NCBI GenBank assembly: GCA_007133065.1
Contig: SLNJ01000051.1
Location: 1 to 34,384, forward strand
DNA: 34,384 bases
Reading direction: 5' to 3'
From: Opitutales bacterium
GTDB lineage: Bacteria; Verrucomicrobiota; Verrucomicrobiia; Opitutales; Oceanipulchritudinaceae
Part shown: positions 8,528-16,700 of the stretch, in pieces
Position numbering within the stretch: the first letter of the stretch is position 1
How the letters are laid out: every line of letters starts with the position of its first letter
Made by a program: the position numbers and the translations under genes
Notes under the pieces: generated by a model
Told to the model about the DNA's origin: nothing
Seen by the model: only the letters and a program-made list of their open reading frames with translations
Database searches by the model: none

Positions 8528-9864
8528 GTGCCCGCAACGCAGACGCGGGCCGGCAGGGACTGGGTGTCTGGACGCTCGTCGGACGCGAGATCCGACACAG
8601 GAAGCCGGCGTTCGTCATCGGTCTCCTCTGTGTGGCGGTGGCCATCGCCACGCTCGCCGGCGCAGTCACCCTGCTGAGTGCTCATGAAACTCGAACGGAG
8701 GAGATTCTAGCCGAACGGGAGCGCGAGACCCGGGAGGAGATGAACCGGCTCGAGAACGACTATCGCAGGATCATGCGGGATATGGGGCATAATGTGATGG
8801 TCCTGCACGAAAACCAGAGCCTCGCGGCGCTCAGATCGGCCGGACATCCCAACACCTACATGCCGGAGGAGTACGTCTACGAGCTCGCCACCGGAGGAAT
8901 CGAAACGCTCAACCATCTGCTTCCAGTCTTGCAAGAGCGAATCACCTGGCCGGGCCGCGACCTCGAGATCATTCTGAACGGGACGCCCGGCCAGGTGCCG
9001 GTCTACCACCTGGCCCGGTTCCTGACCGAGGATGGCACGGCCTACCGGAATCCGATCATTGAGGCGGTTCCGGAGGGAAGCCTCAATCTCGGGCATGCGG
9101 TGGCGCAAGAGCTTGGCCTCCAGGCCGGCGACATGGCCACCCTGATGGGTGAGACCTTTCGGATACACCGGGTCAATCGCCCTCAAGGCAACGAGGAGGA
9201 CATCATGGTGTGGTGTGGTTTGGACAAGGCGCAGGAATGGTTGGGAAGAAAGGGGCAGATCAACGCCATTTTCGCGCTCGAGTGTATCTGCGATATCGAT
9301 GCGCTGGGTCAGATCACTGAAGAAGTGCATGGTATCCTGTCGGACGTGCAGGTGCTTGAATTCAGTTCCCGGGTGATCGCGCGAGGGCAGGCTCGGCAGA
9401 GGGCGGAGGCGGAGGCGCGCAGGGCGATCGCCGCCGAGATCAACCACCGGCAGGAGATGGGTGAGGCAAGGCGTGCATTTACCTCGATTCTCATTCCGGT
9501 GGTCTTGCTGGCATCCGGGCTTTGGATCTTCTTTCTCATCCTGGGCAACGTGCGCGAGCGCGAGTCCGAAATCGGAATCCTTCGGGCGATCGGAGTCACC
9601 GAATCGAAGATCGCTGCAGTCTTCCTCTGCAAGGCGGCGGTGCTGGGCGTGATTGGCGCCGCGATCGGATATTTTGCAGGCGTTACGGTGGGCGCTGCCT
9701 GGGCGGGAATCTCGCCGCTGTCCATGGAGTTCGTACGGTCGTTTAATCCGCTATTGTTTCTCGCATCCTTGCTCGTCGCGGTCGCGCTTTGCGCGGTGTC
9801 GGGATGGGTGCCGGCGTTGAAGGCATCGCACAAGGATCCGGCCGATATCCTGAGAGAGCTATGA
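8524..9864 (+). CDS. FtsX/MacB-fold ABC transporter permease
   Basis: A 446-residue membrane protein of the type VII ABC superfamily (MacB/LolCE/FtsX). One membrane segment lies at residues 29-51. A large extracytoplasmic domain of about 270 residues follows, opening with a charged, heptad-like helix (ILAERERETREEMNRLENDY) that could form a coiled coil. Three membrane segments close the protein: IPVVLLASGLWIFFLIL, a segment after the coupling stretch RERESEIGILRAIGVTESKI, and a final one ending in the family signature WVPALKASHKDPADILREL. Proteins of this fold do not import solutes but transmit mechanical work to extracytoplasmic partners. Here the likely partners are the CPIPVF protein before it and the ModA-like protein after the ATPase. 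Start ATG 8524 overlaps the previous stop by 4 bases, and its own stop overlaps the ATPase start in the same way. Confidence 0.88.
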   Translation: MSARNADAGRQGLGVWTLVGREIRHRKPAFVIGLLCVAVAIATLAGAVTLLSAHETRTEEILAERERETREEMNRLENDYRRIMRDMGHNVMVLHENQSLAALRSAGHPNTYMPEEYVYELATGGIETLNHLLPVLQERITWPGRDLEIILNGTPGQVPVYHLARFLTEDGTAYRNPIIEAVPEGSLNLGHAVAQELGLQAGDMATLMGETFRIHRVNRPQGNEEDIMVWCGLDKAQEWLGRKGQINAIFALECICDIDALGQITEEVHGILSDVQVLEFSSRVIARGQARQRAEAEARRAIAAEINHRQEMGEARRAFTSILIPVVLLASGLWIFFLILGNVRERESEIGILRAIGVTESKIAAVFLCKAAVLGVIGAAIGYFAGVTVGAAWAGISPLSMEFVRSFNPLLFLASLLVAVALCAVSGWVPALKASHKDPADILREL

Positions 9865-10535
9865 CCCACATCACGAATGTACTGAAACTGACCGGGGTCA
9901 CGAAAACCTATCACCCGCGTGGGCGGCCTGCCGTTGCGGCGTTGCGCGATGTTTCGCTGACTCTGGAGCCCGGGGGGTTCAAAGTCGTATGCGGTGCAAG
10001 CGGCAGCGGAAAGTCCACGCTCCTCCTCACCGCGGGCGGGCTGCTGGCGCCGAACGCCGGATCGGTGCACGTGCGTGGTGATGACATCTACCGCTTTTCA
10101 TCTGAGGCGCGAGCCCGCTTCCGCGCCCACCGGATCGGGTTTGTTTTTCAGCAGTTCCATCTGATCCCCTACCTCAATATCCTGGAAAACGTTCTGGCGC
10201 CGACGCTCGCCGCTGCATGCGAGGAGGCGGAGGCGAGGGCGCGGCGCCTCATCGATGCGTTCGGACTCGCCCATCGAATCGATCACCCGCCGTCCGAACT
10301 CAGCACCGGCGAACGCCAGCGAGTCGCTCTCGCACGAGCCATGTTGAACGAGCCCGCACTCGTTCTTGCGGACGAGCCGACCGGCAACCTGGACGAAGAC
10401 GGATCAGAGATTGTATTGCAGCATCTCCGCGAGTTCGCGCGGCGCGGCGGAGCGGTGCTGCTTGCCACACACGATCGGAGCGTGGAAGCCGATGAGCGGC
10501 TCACACTGGAATCCGGCGTCTTGCTTTCGCAATGA
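9861..10535 (+). CDS. ABC transporter ATP-binding protein (MacB/LolD type)
   Basis: A 224-residue ATPase with all motifs: Walker A GASGSGKST at residues 45-53, Q-loop FVFQQFHLIPYLN around 95-107, signature LSTGERQRVALARA at 147-160, Walker B with VLADEPTGNLD at 168-178 and H-loop LATHDRS with H204. The insertion pattern and the sequence around the Q-loop are those of the LolD/MacB/FtsE subfamily, matching the FtsX-type permease encoded directly before. It would sit on the cytoplasmic face of the inner membrane and power that permease as a dimer. The ATG overlaps the permease stop (ATGA) and its stop overlaps the start of the ModA-like gene (ATGA), so all four proteins are likely made in fixed proportion from one message. 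Confidence 0.93.
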   Translation: MTHITNVLKLTGVTKTYHPRGRPAVAALRDVSLTLEPGGFKVVCGASGSGKSTLLLTAGGLLAPNAGSVHVRGDDIYRFSSEARARFRAHRIGFVFQQFHLIPYLNILENVLAPTLAAACEEAEARARRLIDAFGLAHRIDHPPSELSTGERQRVALARAMLNEPALVLADEPTGNLDEDGSEIVLQHLREFARRGGAVLLATHDRSVEADERLTLESGVLLSQ

Positions 10536-11032
10536 GCCGAATCTGGATCTATGCGGTTCCCGTGGTCGCAGCCGTGGCAACGGCCAGCGGACTCCTTCTT
10601 GCATACAGCTTGTTCATCGACGCGCGTCCGCCGGAGTCTGTCGTCGTGGTGCTGCTCTGCGACTCGGATCTCCGCGCTCCCGTTGAGGAGCCGGGCATCG
10701 AGCACGCGTCCGGTGTCATCGGCCGGTTTGAGAGGCGAGCCGGTGTTCGGGTGCAGGTGCGATACGGTGCTCCGGGCGCCTTGGCCGGCGCGTTGGAGCG
10801 TGATCGTGCGGGCGACCTGATTCTGACGCGCGACGGGGCATGGCTGGAAGCGGCCGGAGAGCAGGGTATCATCGCAGAGGCACGAACCGTCGCCGGACAG
10901 GTCGCCGTCGCCGTCCTGACCACGTCCCCGAATCTCGATGCCGCCCTGGAGTTTGCCGAGTTTCTCGCGGGCCCTGCGAGCCGCGAGGTTTTCGAAATGT
11001 ACGGATTTTCAGAGGAATCGAATGAATATTAG
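10532..11032 (+). CDS. Membrane-anchored ModA-like protein lacking the central lobe
   Basis: A 166-residue protein with an N-terminal membrane or signal segment (residues 5-28). Residues 36-122 match the first lobe of ModA/WtpA-type oxyanion-binding proteins: strand VVVVLLCDSDLRAPVEE, helix with FERRAGVRVQVRYG, then DLILTRDGAWLEAAGEQGI. The sequence then jumps at about residue 121 to the last part of the family, VAVAVLTTSPNLDAALEFAE and FLAGPASREVFEMYGF. Family members are usually around 230-260 residues, so roughly 90 central residues, including much of the second lobe and half of the ligand cleft, are absent while the frame is kept. It may be a broken binding protein or a reduced form with a structural role for the ABC complex. 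It is the last gene of the ATGA-linked operon. Confidence 0.7.
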   Translation: MSRIWIYAVPVVAAVATASGLLLAYSLFIDARPPESVVVVLLCDSDLRAPVEEPGIEHASGVIGRFERRAGVRVQVRYGAPGALAGALERDRAGDLILTRDGAWLEAAGEQGIIAEARTVAGQVAVAVLTTSPNLDAALEFAEFLAGPASREVFEMYGFSEESNEY

Positions 11033-11105
11033 TTCAATCAGTCGAGTGCTGCGATTGGACGAGGACTTGCGGGTTTTTCGGCCAACCGCGGCTTGTAACA
11101 CCCTC

Positions 11106-12527
11106 TTACGGGACTGCGACCGCTTCGTACTCCTCGAGGGGAAGATCGAATCCCACCGCGAACGGGGCACGGTGCAGGGAGGACAAGTCGAGTTTCCCGC
11201 GTTCAATCCGCAGGGTGGGCCATCCTGCTTCGGTGCGTCGGTAGAGATCGGGATGGGCTTTCAGCAATGCCGCACAGGTCTTCACAGGAAAAGCGCTTAA
11301 GCCGGCAATGTAATGGTGGCCGTTGCGCTCCACCGATGCGTTGCCGAGGATTGACTGGATTTCAAGATCCTGCAGTAGCGCGACCGGACCGATATTCACC
11401 AGATCCTCGCCGCTCATCAGGAACCGGTGCCCCGGATTTTCGCGGGCGCGGTGGTTGATGAGACATCGGTTGAGTATTCCACGGAGGACGCCTTTGCAGT
11501 TCTTGTGGCTTGTGCCGGCGTAGCCGAGGGTCAACGCGCGCGGGGTACTTTCAACCGTTGCATCGGATTCATCGATGATGACCGGAGGCAGCCCGTGCCA
11601 TTCACGCATGGCGGCGACATCGTCGGCCAGCGCAGCTTTTCGGCTCAATGGTTGCTCGATGAAGAGAACGTGCTCAAAAAAGCTTCGCAATCGGGGGTCA
11701 TCAACGACTTCGAGCCAAAACGCGTGGAAGGATTCGCAGGATCCGAATTGTTCATTCCCATCCAGGCTGAAGGTGAAGTCAGAAGGGGCCGCGCGAGTGA
11801 TCACTTCCGCAAGCTCGCGCAATCGCGGAACATCCTGCTCGAGTTGCCCGCAGACCTTGATTTTGAATTCTGCAAGACCATAGGCCGCGATGCAGGCCTC
11901 AAGGGAGTGCGGAAGTCCGTCGGTGAGCCGTTCGTCATCCGGAATGTCGGCATCGATGAGCGGATCCGTGAGCCCGACGGTATGGCGGGCGGAAACGGAT
12001 GGAAGGGAGGTCGCAGGAAGGAGGGCGGCGGGTTCCTGGCCCGCCAGTGCCGGATCGGTGCGGGCAAGGTCTATGCCGAGAGCGTTCGATCGGATGAGAT
12101 CGCCAACGGTCGATGAACGGCGCTTGGCGAGCGCTTCGAGCAGGGCGCGTTCGACGAGAGTGACCCCGAATAGCGAAAGGAGCGGTTCCAGGTCCAGTCG
12201 GTTCCCCCACTCAAGCTGGCGGTCGTAAAGCCGTTCCCAGAATGCGAACAGGGTCGGGCCTTCGGTCTCCAGGGCAAGGGATACCGCGTGACGAACGACC
12301 TGGAGCAGTTCATTGACCTCGGCATCGAGGGTTTTCTCGGGGTCCTTCGTGAACCACTTGGGAAAGAGATGGTCGGCAGCCGTGCCGGTCACCCGTTCGC
12401 CGTCTATGTCGGCCTCGACGGTGAGAAAGGCGTGTTTTACCTCCGTCAGGGTGGCGATGCCGAAACGAAATGGCATGCGTGTCTTGAGGTCGATCGTATG
12501 GAGGGACGCGCGATTGACAGATATCAT
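11106..12527 (-). CDS. Enolase-superfamily enzyme (mandelate racemase/muconate-lactonizing-like)
   Basis: A 473-residue protein with the enolase-superfamily capping domain and (beta/alpha)7-beta barrel. The barrel shows the KxK pattern in LAEFKIKVCG, the first metal ligand in FSLDGNEQFG, the second in VLFIEQPLSR and the third in VIIDESDATVES, followed by SHKNCKGVLRG with a possible second catalytic lysine. These are the residues used to abstract a proton next to a carboxylate and stabilise the enolate with Mg2+. The protein is longer than the usual 360-400 residues, mostly between the capping domain and the barrel. The reaction, such as dehydration or epimerisation of an acid sugar or an amino-acid derivative, cannot be told from sequence. 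Start ATG 12527-12525 is where the family's first strand (MISVNRASLHTIDLKTRMPF) begins; upstream the frame enters the preceding gene. It follows the beta-helix gene by 61 bases on the same strand. Confidence 0.82.
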   Translation of the reverse strand: MISVNRASLHTIDLKTRMPFRFGIATLTEVKHAFLTVEADIDGERVTGTAADHLFPKWFTKDPEKTLDAEVNELLQVVRHAVSLALETEGPTLFAFWERLYDRQLEWGNRLDLEPLLSLFGVTLVERALLEALAKRRSSTVGDLIRSNALGIDLARTDPALAGQEPAALLPATSLPSVSARHTVGLTDPLIDADIPDDERLTDGLPHSLEACIAAYGLAEFKIKVCGQLEQDVPRLRELAEVITRAAPSDFTFSLDGNEQFGSCESFHAFWLEVVDDPRLRSFFEHVLFIEQPLSRKAALADDVAAMREWHGLPPVIIDESDATVESTPRALTLGYAGTSHKNCKGVLRGILNRCLINHRARENPGHRFLMSGEDLVNIGPVALLQDLEIQSILGNASVERNGHHYIAGLSAFPVKTCAALLKAHPDLYRRTEAGWPTLRIERGKLDLSSLHRAPFAVGFDLPLEEYEAVAVP

Positions 12528-12588
12528 GACTGGAACGTTAAGAGGTGGAAAGAACGCCGTTCGTAGCCTTCGAATGGTCTCTATGTTG

Positions 12589-14493
12589 TTAGAATCCCAC
12601 CGGCTTCGCGGGCGGCGGTGGAACATCGGCGCCGACGTCCATCGCCGGTCCGTCGGGCCGGCGGCGGAAGTCGCCGTTGGCGGGATCCACGAAGAGCATT
12701 TCCAGGTCGGTGATGACATGGCAGCTCTCGCACATGAAGCGCTCTTCAACCGCGCGGGTGTAGATGTTCTGCTCAATCACACCGGGCAGGTCTTCGCCTA
12801 TGCGGTCCAGGATGTTGCCGCGGATGACCAATCCCTTCGGCGAGCTGGGACTGTTTCTCTGTTGGCCGATGATGCCGGCCGACCATTCCACATCAGGGTT
12901 CATGTTCACGAACGTGTTGTTCAAGAATTGAACGTCGATCAGGTCACGGCCGCCCGTCCTGCCCGAGGTCCACATCCCGAGGGCCACGGTGGAGCGACCG
13001 AGGCCGTCGATGACATTGTTGCGGAAGATGATGTTTTCAGCGTTGCGGTTGATCGTCGCGGTGTTCTGAATATAATTTCCCTCGAGCACGACGTTGGCGC
13101 ACCCCTCGTACACGTTGATCGCGCTCGCGTGCATCCCGAAATGGTTCAGGATGACGTTGTCCTGGATGACTCCCTCCGTGCACTCGTAGTGCCGGATTCC
13201 GCTCCCTGAATTCTTGTCCAGAAACGTGTTGCGCACTGTGTAGTCGTTGACGCGATTCAGAAAGACAGCGGTCGTCCACCCCGGGCAGTGGTGAATGTAC
13301 GTGTTCTCGACGAGGATCTCATCGCAGTGGTGCAGTCCAATGCCGGCAAACCCGCTGATGTAGCGAATCTCGGAGTCGGCGATCGCAATGTCTCGGGAAC
13401 GGGGATCGTTTTGGCTGACGGAGACGCCGCCCGAGCCCCCGGAATAGCGCTGAATCAGGAATCCCTCGATCTGCAGATGGGAAGCGCCGGATTCTACGCT
13501 GACGCCCGTGTTGAACACCGGGAACCCGATGTTGGCGGGCTTCCCGTCCTCGAGTCGCTCGGGCAGCAGGTAGATGCGCGAACGCCCGTCGCCGATTGGC
13601 TTGATCGCCCATTCGCCGGGATTCTCGATGAGCCGGACCGAATTGTAGAAGGCGTATCGCGTCTGGTCGTAGGTGCTGGGGCTGAAGTGCGGAAGGATCA
13701 GTTGATGCGCCTCCGGGTCGTATCCCTTCACAGCCGCAAAGTAGACATGATTGTTTCCGCCGTGGACCCCGATGAGCATCCCGCTATAGTGATCCGGCTC
13801 CTCCGCGACAAAGTTCTCCTCGTCGGTAAGAATGCTGATGCCTTCGTCTTCCCGCACATCGAGCTGGTGCTCCGAGCGATAGAAGTCGCGCGGAAGGTCC
13901 GGATAGAAGGGATCCGACGGTTTCGGAGATTGCGCGATCGGCAGCAATCCCTGGTCCCCGTCGATCAGGATGACACGCTGCCACGGCGCCTGCCGGTCGC
14001 GGGGCGCTTTGCGGTGCACGACAAATCGGCCGTGGGTCATATTGCTTTCGATATCGAGATCGACGTCTGCGTAGAAGATATCGCGCCAGCGCGGGTTGCC
14101 CTGGGCCTCCTCCGCCGAGTCGGCCCGCTGCCAGCCCTCGATCACGCGACCGCCGTCGAGAATGGCGCGCCCCTCGCCGAAGGCGCCTTCTGTGTTCCCT
14201 TGAAACGTGATCGGGTTGCCGGGCTCTCCGGAGACCTCGAGAACGATCGAGCCGTGATAGGCGACGCCGCCCCTGAAGAGGATGGTATCACCCGGTTGCA
14301 GCGCCACGTCGGAAGGGCCGTCCGTGGCATTCCGGTCGCCGGGAGCGTGCTTCCAGGCGCTCTCCGGGGAAAGCCCGTCGGCGGTGTTGTCGCCGTCCGC
14401 GAAATCAACGTAGTAGGTTGCAGCCGACGCGTGTGCCGACCCGATAACCAGCACCGCGAGAGCGAGGATGAATGAACGTGTGCGAATGAACAT
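12589..14493 (-). CDS. Secreted right-handed parallel beta-helix protein (possible polysaccharide lyase)
   Basis: A 634-residue exported protein. The signal peptide is clear: basic MFIRTRS, hydrophobic FILALAVLVIGSA, cleavage near HASA-ATYYVD. The N-terminal part (ATYYVDFADGDNTADG and LQPGDTILFRGG) is typical of right-handed beta-helix proteins, and from about residue 330 many short coils follow with N/D-rich turns such as ILVENTYIHHC and IIFRNNVIDG. This is the fold of pectate- and chondroitinase-B-type lyases and of many surface proteins. No catalytic set could be assigned, so polysaccharide cleavage is only likely. A CESCH sequence near residue 585 matches the haem-c motif CxxCH but is single and probably incidental. 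AAGGGA lies about 6 bases before the ATG at 14493. Placed with the enolase-family gene downstream, the pair could degrade a uronic-acid-containing polymer. Confidence 0.8.
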   Translation of the reverse strand: MFIRTRSFILALAVLVIGSAHASAATYYVDFADGDNTADGLSPESAWKHAPGDRNATDGPSDVALQPGDTILFRGGVAYHGSIVLEVSGEPGNPITFQGNTEGAFGEGRAILDGGRVIEGWQRADSAEEAQGNPRWRDIFYADVDLDIESNMTHGRFVVHRKAPRDRQAPWQRVILIDGDQGLLPIAQSPKPSDPFYPDLPRDFYRSEHQLDVREDEGISILTDEENFVAEEPDHYSGMLIGVHGGNNHVYFAAVKGYDPEAHQLILPHFSPSTYDQTRYAFYNSVRLIENPGEWAIKPIGDGRSRIYLLPERLEDGKPANIGFPVFNTGVSVESGASHLQIEGFLIQRYSGGSGGVSVSQNDPRSRDIAIADSEIRYISGFAGIGLHHCDEILVENTYIHHCPGWTTAVFLNRVNDYTVRNTFLDKNSGSGIRHYECTEGVIQDNVILNHFGMHASAINVYEGCANVVLEGNYIQNTATINRNAENIIFRNNVIDGLGRSTVALGMWTSGRTGGRDLIDVQFLNNTFVNMNPDVEWSAGIIGQQRNSPSSPKGLVIRGNILDRIGEDLPGVIEQNIYTRAVEERFMCESCHVITDLEMLFVDPANGDFRRRPDGPAMDVGADVPPPPAKPVGF

Positions 14494-14906
14494 GGTGCTT
14501 TCCCTTTGCTTTCTGATATGCCAAGCGATTCCGCTGTCGGACAATCCGCCAAGCCAGCGGCTTCCTCCTGAAGGACACTGCTGCGCCCGCCCGAGAACAA
14601 ACGTAGTCTCCCGCAGTCCCGCGAGGAATGTCAAGGGCTCTTCGTGCCTGTCGAGCACCGCGGGCGCCGATCAGGGCGTCGGTGCGCTGCGGTGACAATC
14701 GATGGCGACGGCGGCAACGATCGCGGGAATCCCGTTGTTGGCATTCCCGGCGGCGGCAACCGCCGCGGAAAGTGATATCCCATGGGGGGAGCAGTGACAA
14801 AAGCACGATGGAGGCATCAAACACAAACAGGGACGACCAGGTGCGAGCCGGTGAAGGGGGCCAAATGCCTTGACCGGCGATGTCATTCCTATACTGAGGG
14901 CAGGCA
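14494..14906. other. Non-coding divergent region between beta-helix and M23 genes
   Basis: This 413-base stretch should contain the promoters of both flanking genes. It has short GC-rich inverted segments around 14730-14770, such as GCGGGAATCCC and CGGCGGCAACCGCCG, without a following T-run. Close to the M23 gene are TTGACC at 14870-14875 and TATACT at 14890-14895, but with only 14 bases between them. I see no supported gene here. Confidence 0.4.
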
Positions 14907-16430
14907 ATGAAGAAAATCCCTTCTGTTGTTGTGTTCGCTCGAGTTTTGGTTGCGATGATCGCGTTGGCGAGTCCCCTCTCGGTTCAGGGGGGTGACGGAC
15001 CTCCCGAGGCGACCATGGATCCAATCGTGCGGACGGTGGATCTGGAAATAACTGAGGAGGCGATGGTTACTCTCTCCGATGGGACCGCCGCGCACGTTCG
15101 GCTGATCGGGATCGAAACCCGCCGCGACGATGCAGGGCTTGCGATCCGGGAGGCGTCGGTCCGGGTCGAGGTGAACGGCGAGACGATCGACCTGCCTGTT
15201 GCGAACTACAATCTTCCCCGCACGGTTGCCGGTGTGCAGATCGACGCAACAATCGTCCGGGATTACCTCGACGAGGCGCATCATAATCGTTGGGGTCTGG
15301 AAAAGGATGCCCGCCTCCGGCTCTGGCCGGAAGGATCGCCCTGGATCGAGCCGGGGACCTTCGTGTACCCGGTGCTTCAACGCTGGGGCGCGGATGTCAC
15401 GCAGGGACCGAATGAACCGGCATACGTCGGGGGCACTACGATCGGGGACCGGGTCTATTACCATAACGAAGTCGATTTCGGGGGAGCCGAAGGATTGGTG
15501 CCGGTTGTCGCTGCCACAGATGGACTGGTGGTCAGCGCCGTGGGCGAGACATTGCCCGGGTACGACGAGACACCGGTCCGCGCGCGGTACGACGCGGTCT
15601 ACATCCTGGACGACCGGGGATGGTACTACCGGTACAGTCACCTCGTCGGTCTGGATTTGCGGATCCGGATCGGACAGCGAGTGGAGGCAGGGCACCCGGT
15701 CGGAGTTATTGGAAAAGAGGGGCACAGCGGTGGCTGGTCGCACCTGCACTTCGGAGCCACCGGACCTCAGCCGTCCGGAGATTGGGGGATCGAAGAGGTG
15801 TACCCCTTCCTCTGGCAGGCCTACCACGAGCAGTACGATCCGGCGGTCATTGCGTGGGCGCGGCCTCACCGCGTCGCGGCGGTCGGCAAGCCCGTGGAAC
15901 TCGACGGATCCCTCTCGCGATCATCGTCGGGGAGTGAACTCGAATTCGAGTGGACGTTTACCGACGGTGGTACGGCATCGGGCAGCCGCGTTACGCGAAC
16001 ATACGACAAACCGGGTACCTACAGCGAGATTCTCAAAGTCACGGATGAGAATGGGAATGTTGATTATGATTTTGCCTATGTCCGCGTCATGAATCCGGAC
16101 AAAGCGGAGTATCGCATTCCGCACCTGCATGCATCATATCATCCTTCACTTGGCGTGCGGCCGGGCCACGAGGTGACTTTCATGGCGCGGATTTTCAGCA
16201 CATCGCACGGTTACGAAACATGGGACTTCGGCGATGGCAGCCCGACGGTGCAGACCCGTTCCAGGGACGGTCAGTGGCGGGACCCGGACGTGGAAATGCA
16301 TGCGCGGGACGGATACGCTTCGATCACGCATCAGTACCGCGAGCCGGGGCATTATATCGTTCGTGTGGAGCGAACCAACGAGCACGGCGAACCGGCGATC
16401 GCCCACTTGCACGTTGTGGTCGAGGAGTAG
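14907..16430 (+). CDS. Secreted M23 (LytM-type) peptidase domain protein with PKD domains
   Basis: A 507-residue protein with a signal peptide (MKK, then hydrophobic residues to about SVQGGD). Residues about 115-295 form a LytM/M23 zinc-peptidase domain: H186 and D190 in YHNEVDFGG are the first two zinc ligands, and HLHFG with H279 and H281 supplies the catalytic His and third ligand. This set is complete, so it can be an active endopeptidase of peptidoglycan or another glycine-rich target. The rest, about 321-397 and 405-507, are two PKD/Ig-like repeats (WTFTDGGTASGSRVTRTYD, WDFGDGSPTVQTRS), which usually position secreted enzymes on surfaces or polymers. Start ATG 14907 lies directly before the signal peptide, with GAGGG 6-10 bases upstream. 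It stands alone between divergent and convergent neighbours. Confidence 0.85.
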   Translation: MKKIPSVVVFARVLVAMIALASPLSVQGGDGPPEATMDPIVRTVDLEITEEAMVTLSDGTAAHVRLIGIETRRDDAGLAIREASVRVEVNGETIDLPVANYNLPRTVAGVQIDATIVRDYLDEAHHNRWGLEKDARLRLWPEGSPWIEPGTFVYPVLQRWGADVTQGPNEPAYVGGTTIGDRVYYHNEVDFGGAEGLVPVVAATDGLVVSAVGETLPGYDETPVRARYDAVYILDDRGWYYRYSHLVGLDLRIRIGQRVEAGHPVGVIGKEGHSGGWSHLHFGATGPQPSGDWGIEEVYPFLWQAYHEQYDPAVIAWARPHRVAAVGKPVELDGSLSRSSSGSELEFEWTFTDGGTASGSRVTRTYDKPGTYSEILKVTDENGNVDYDFAYVRVMNPDKAEYRIPHLHASYHPSLGVRPGHEVTFMARIFSTSHGYETWDFGDGSPTVQTRSRDGQWRDPDVEMHARDGYASITHQYREPGHYIVRVERTNEHGEPAIAHLHVVVEE

Positions 16431-16700
16431 GATTCGGCAGACGGCGGAAGACGGAGGACGTGTCGCCCTCTGACTGGGAGTTGACAGTGGAATCCCGTGG
16501 GCGCTGGGAATCGTTCCGGCGCCAGCAGGAGATGCTCCAATTCCCGATGCTCCCGTTTCAGCGCACCACCGGTAATGTAACACCCGGTGGCAATCGGGCT
16601 ACCCTCCCGGCGAATATCAATCATCTCTTCGGCGACGGTCCCGACTCCAGACACTCAATCCATGGTTTCGCCCAGGTCTTTTTCTTTTGAGAAATCCGGG

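Noticed and set aside
13288-14475. 395-codon open frame on the plus strand opposite the beta-helix gene
   Set aside because: It mirrors the codons of the beta-helix gene, whose signal peptide, repeat structure and ribosome binding site are convincing.
14870-14895. TTGACC and TATACT before the M23 gene as a promoter giving a nearly leaderless message
   Set aside because: The spacer is only 14 bases, too short for a normal sigma-70 promoter, and a GAGGG ribosome-binding-like site argues for a real leader.
14889-15869. 326-codon minus-strand frame opposite the M23 gene
   Set aside because: The plus-strand protein has complete zinc-ligand motifs; the antisense translation has no recognisable domain.
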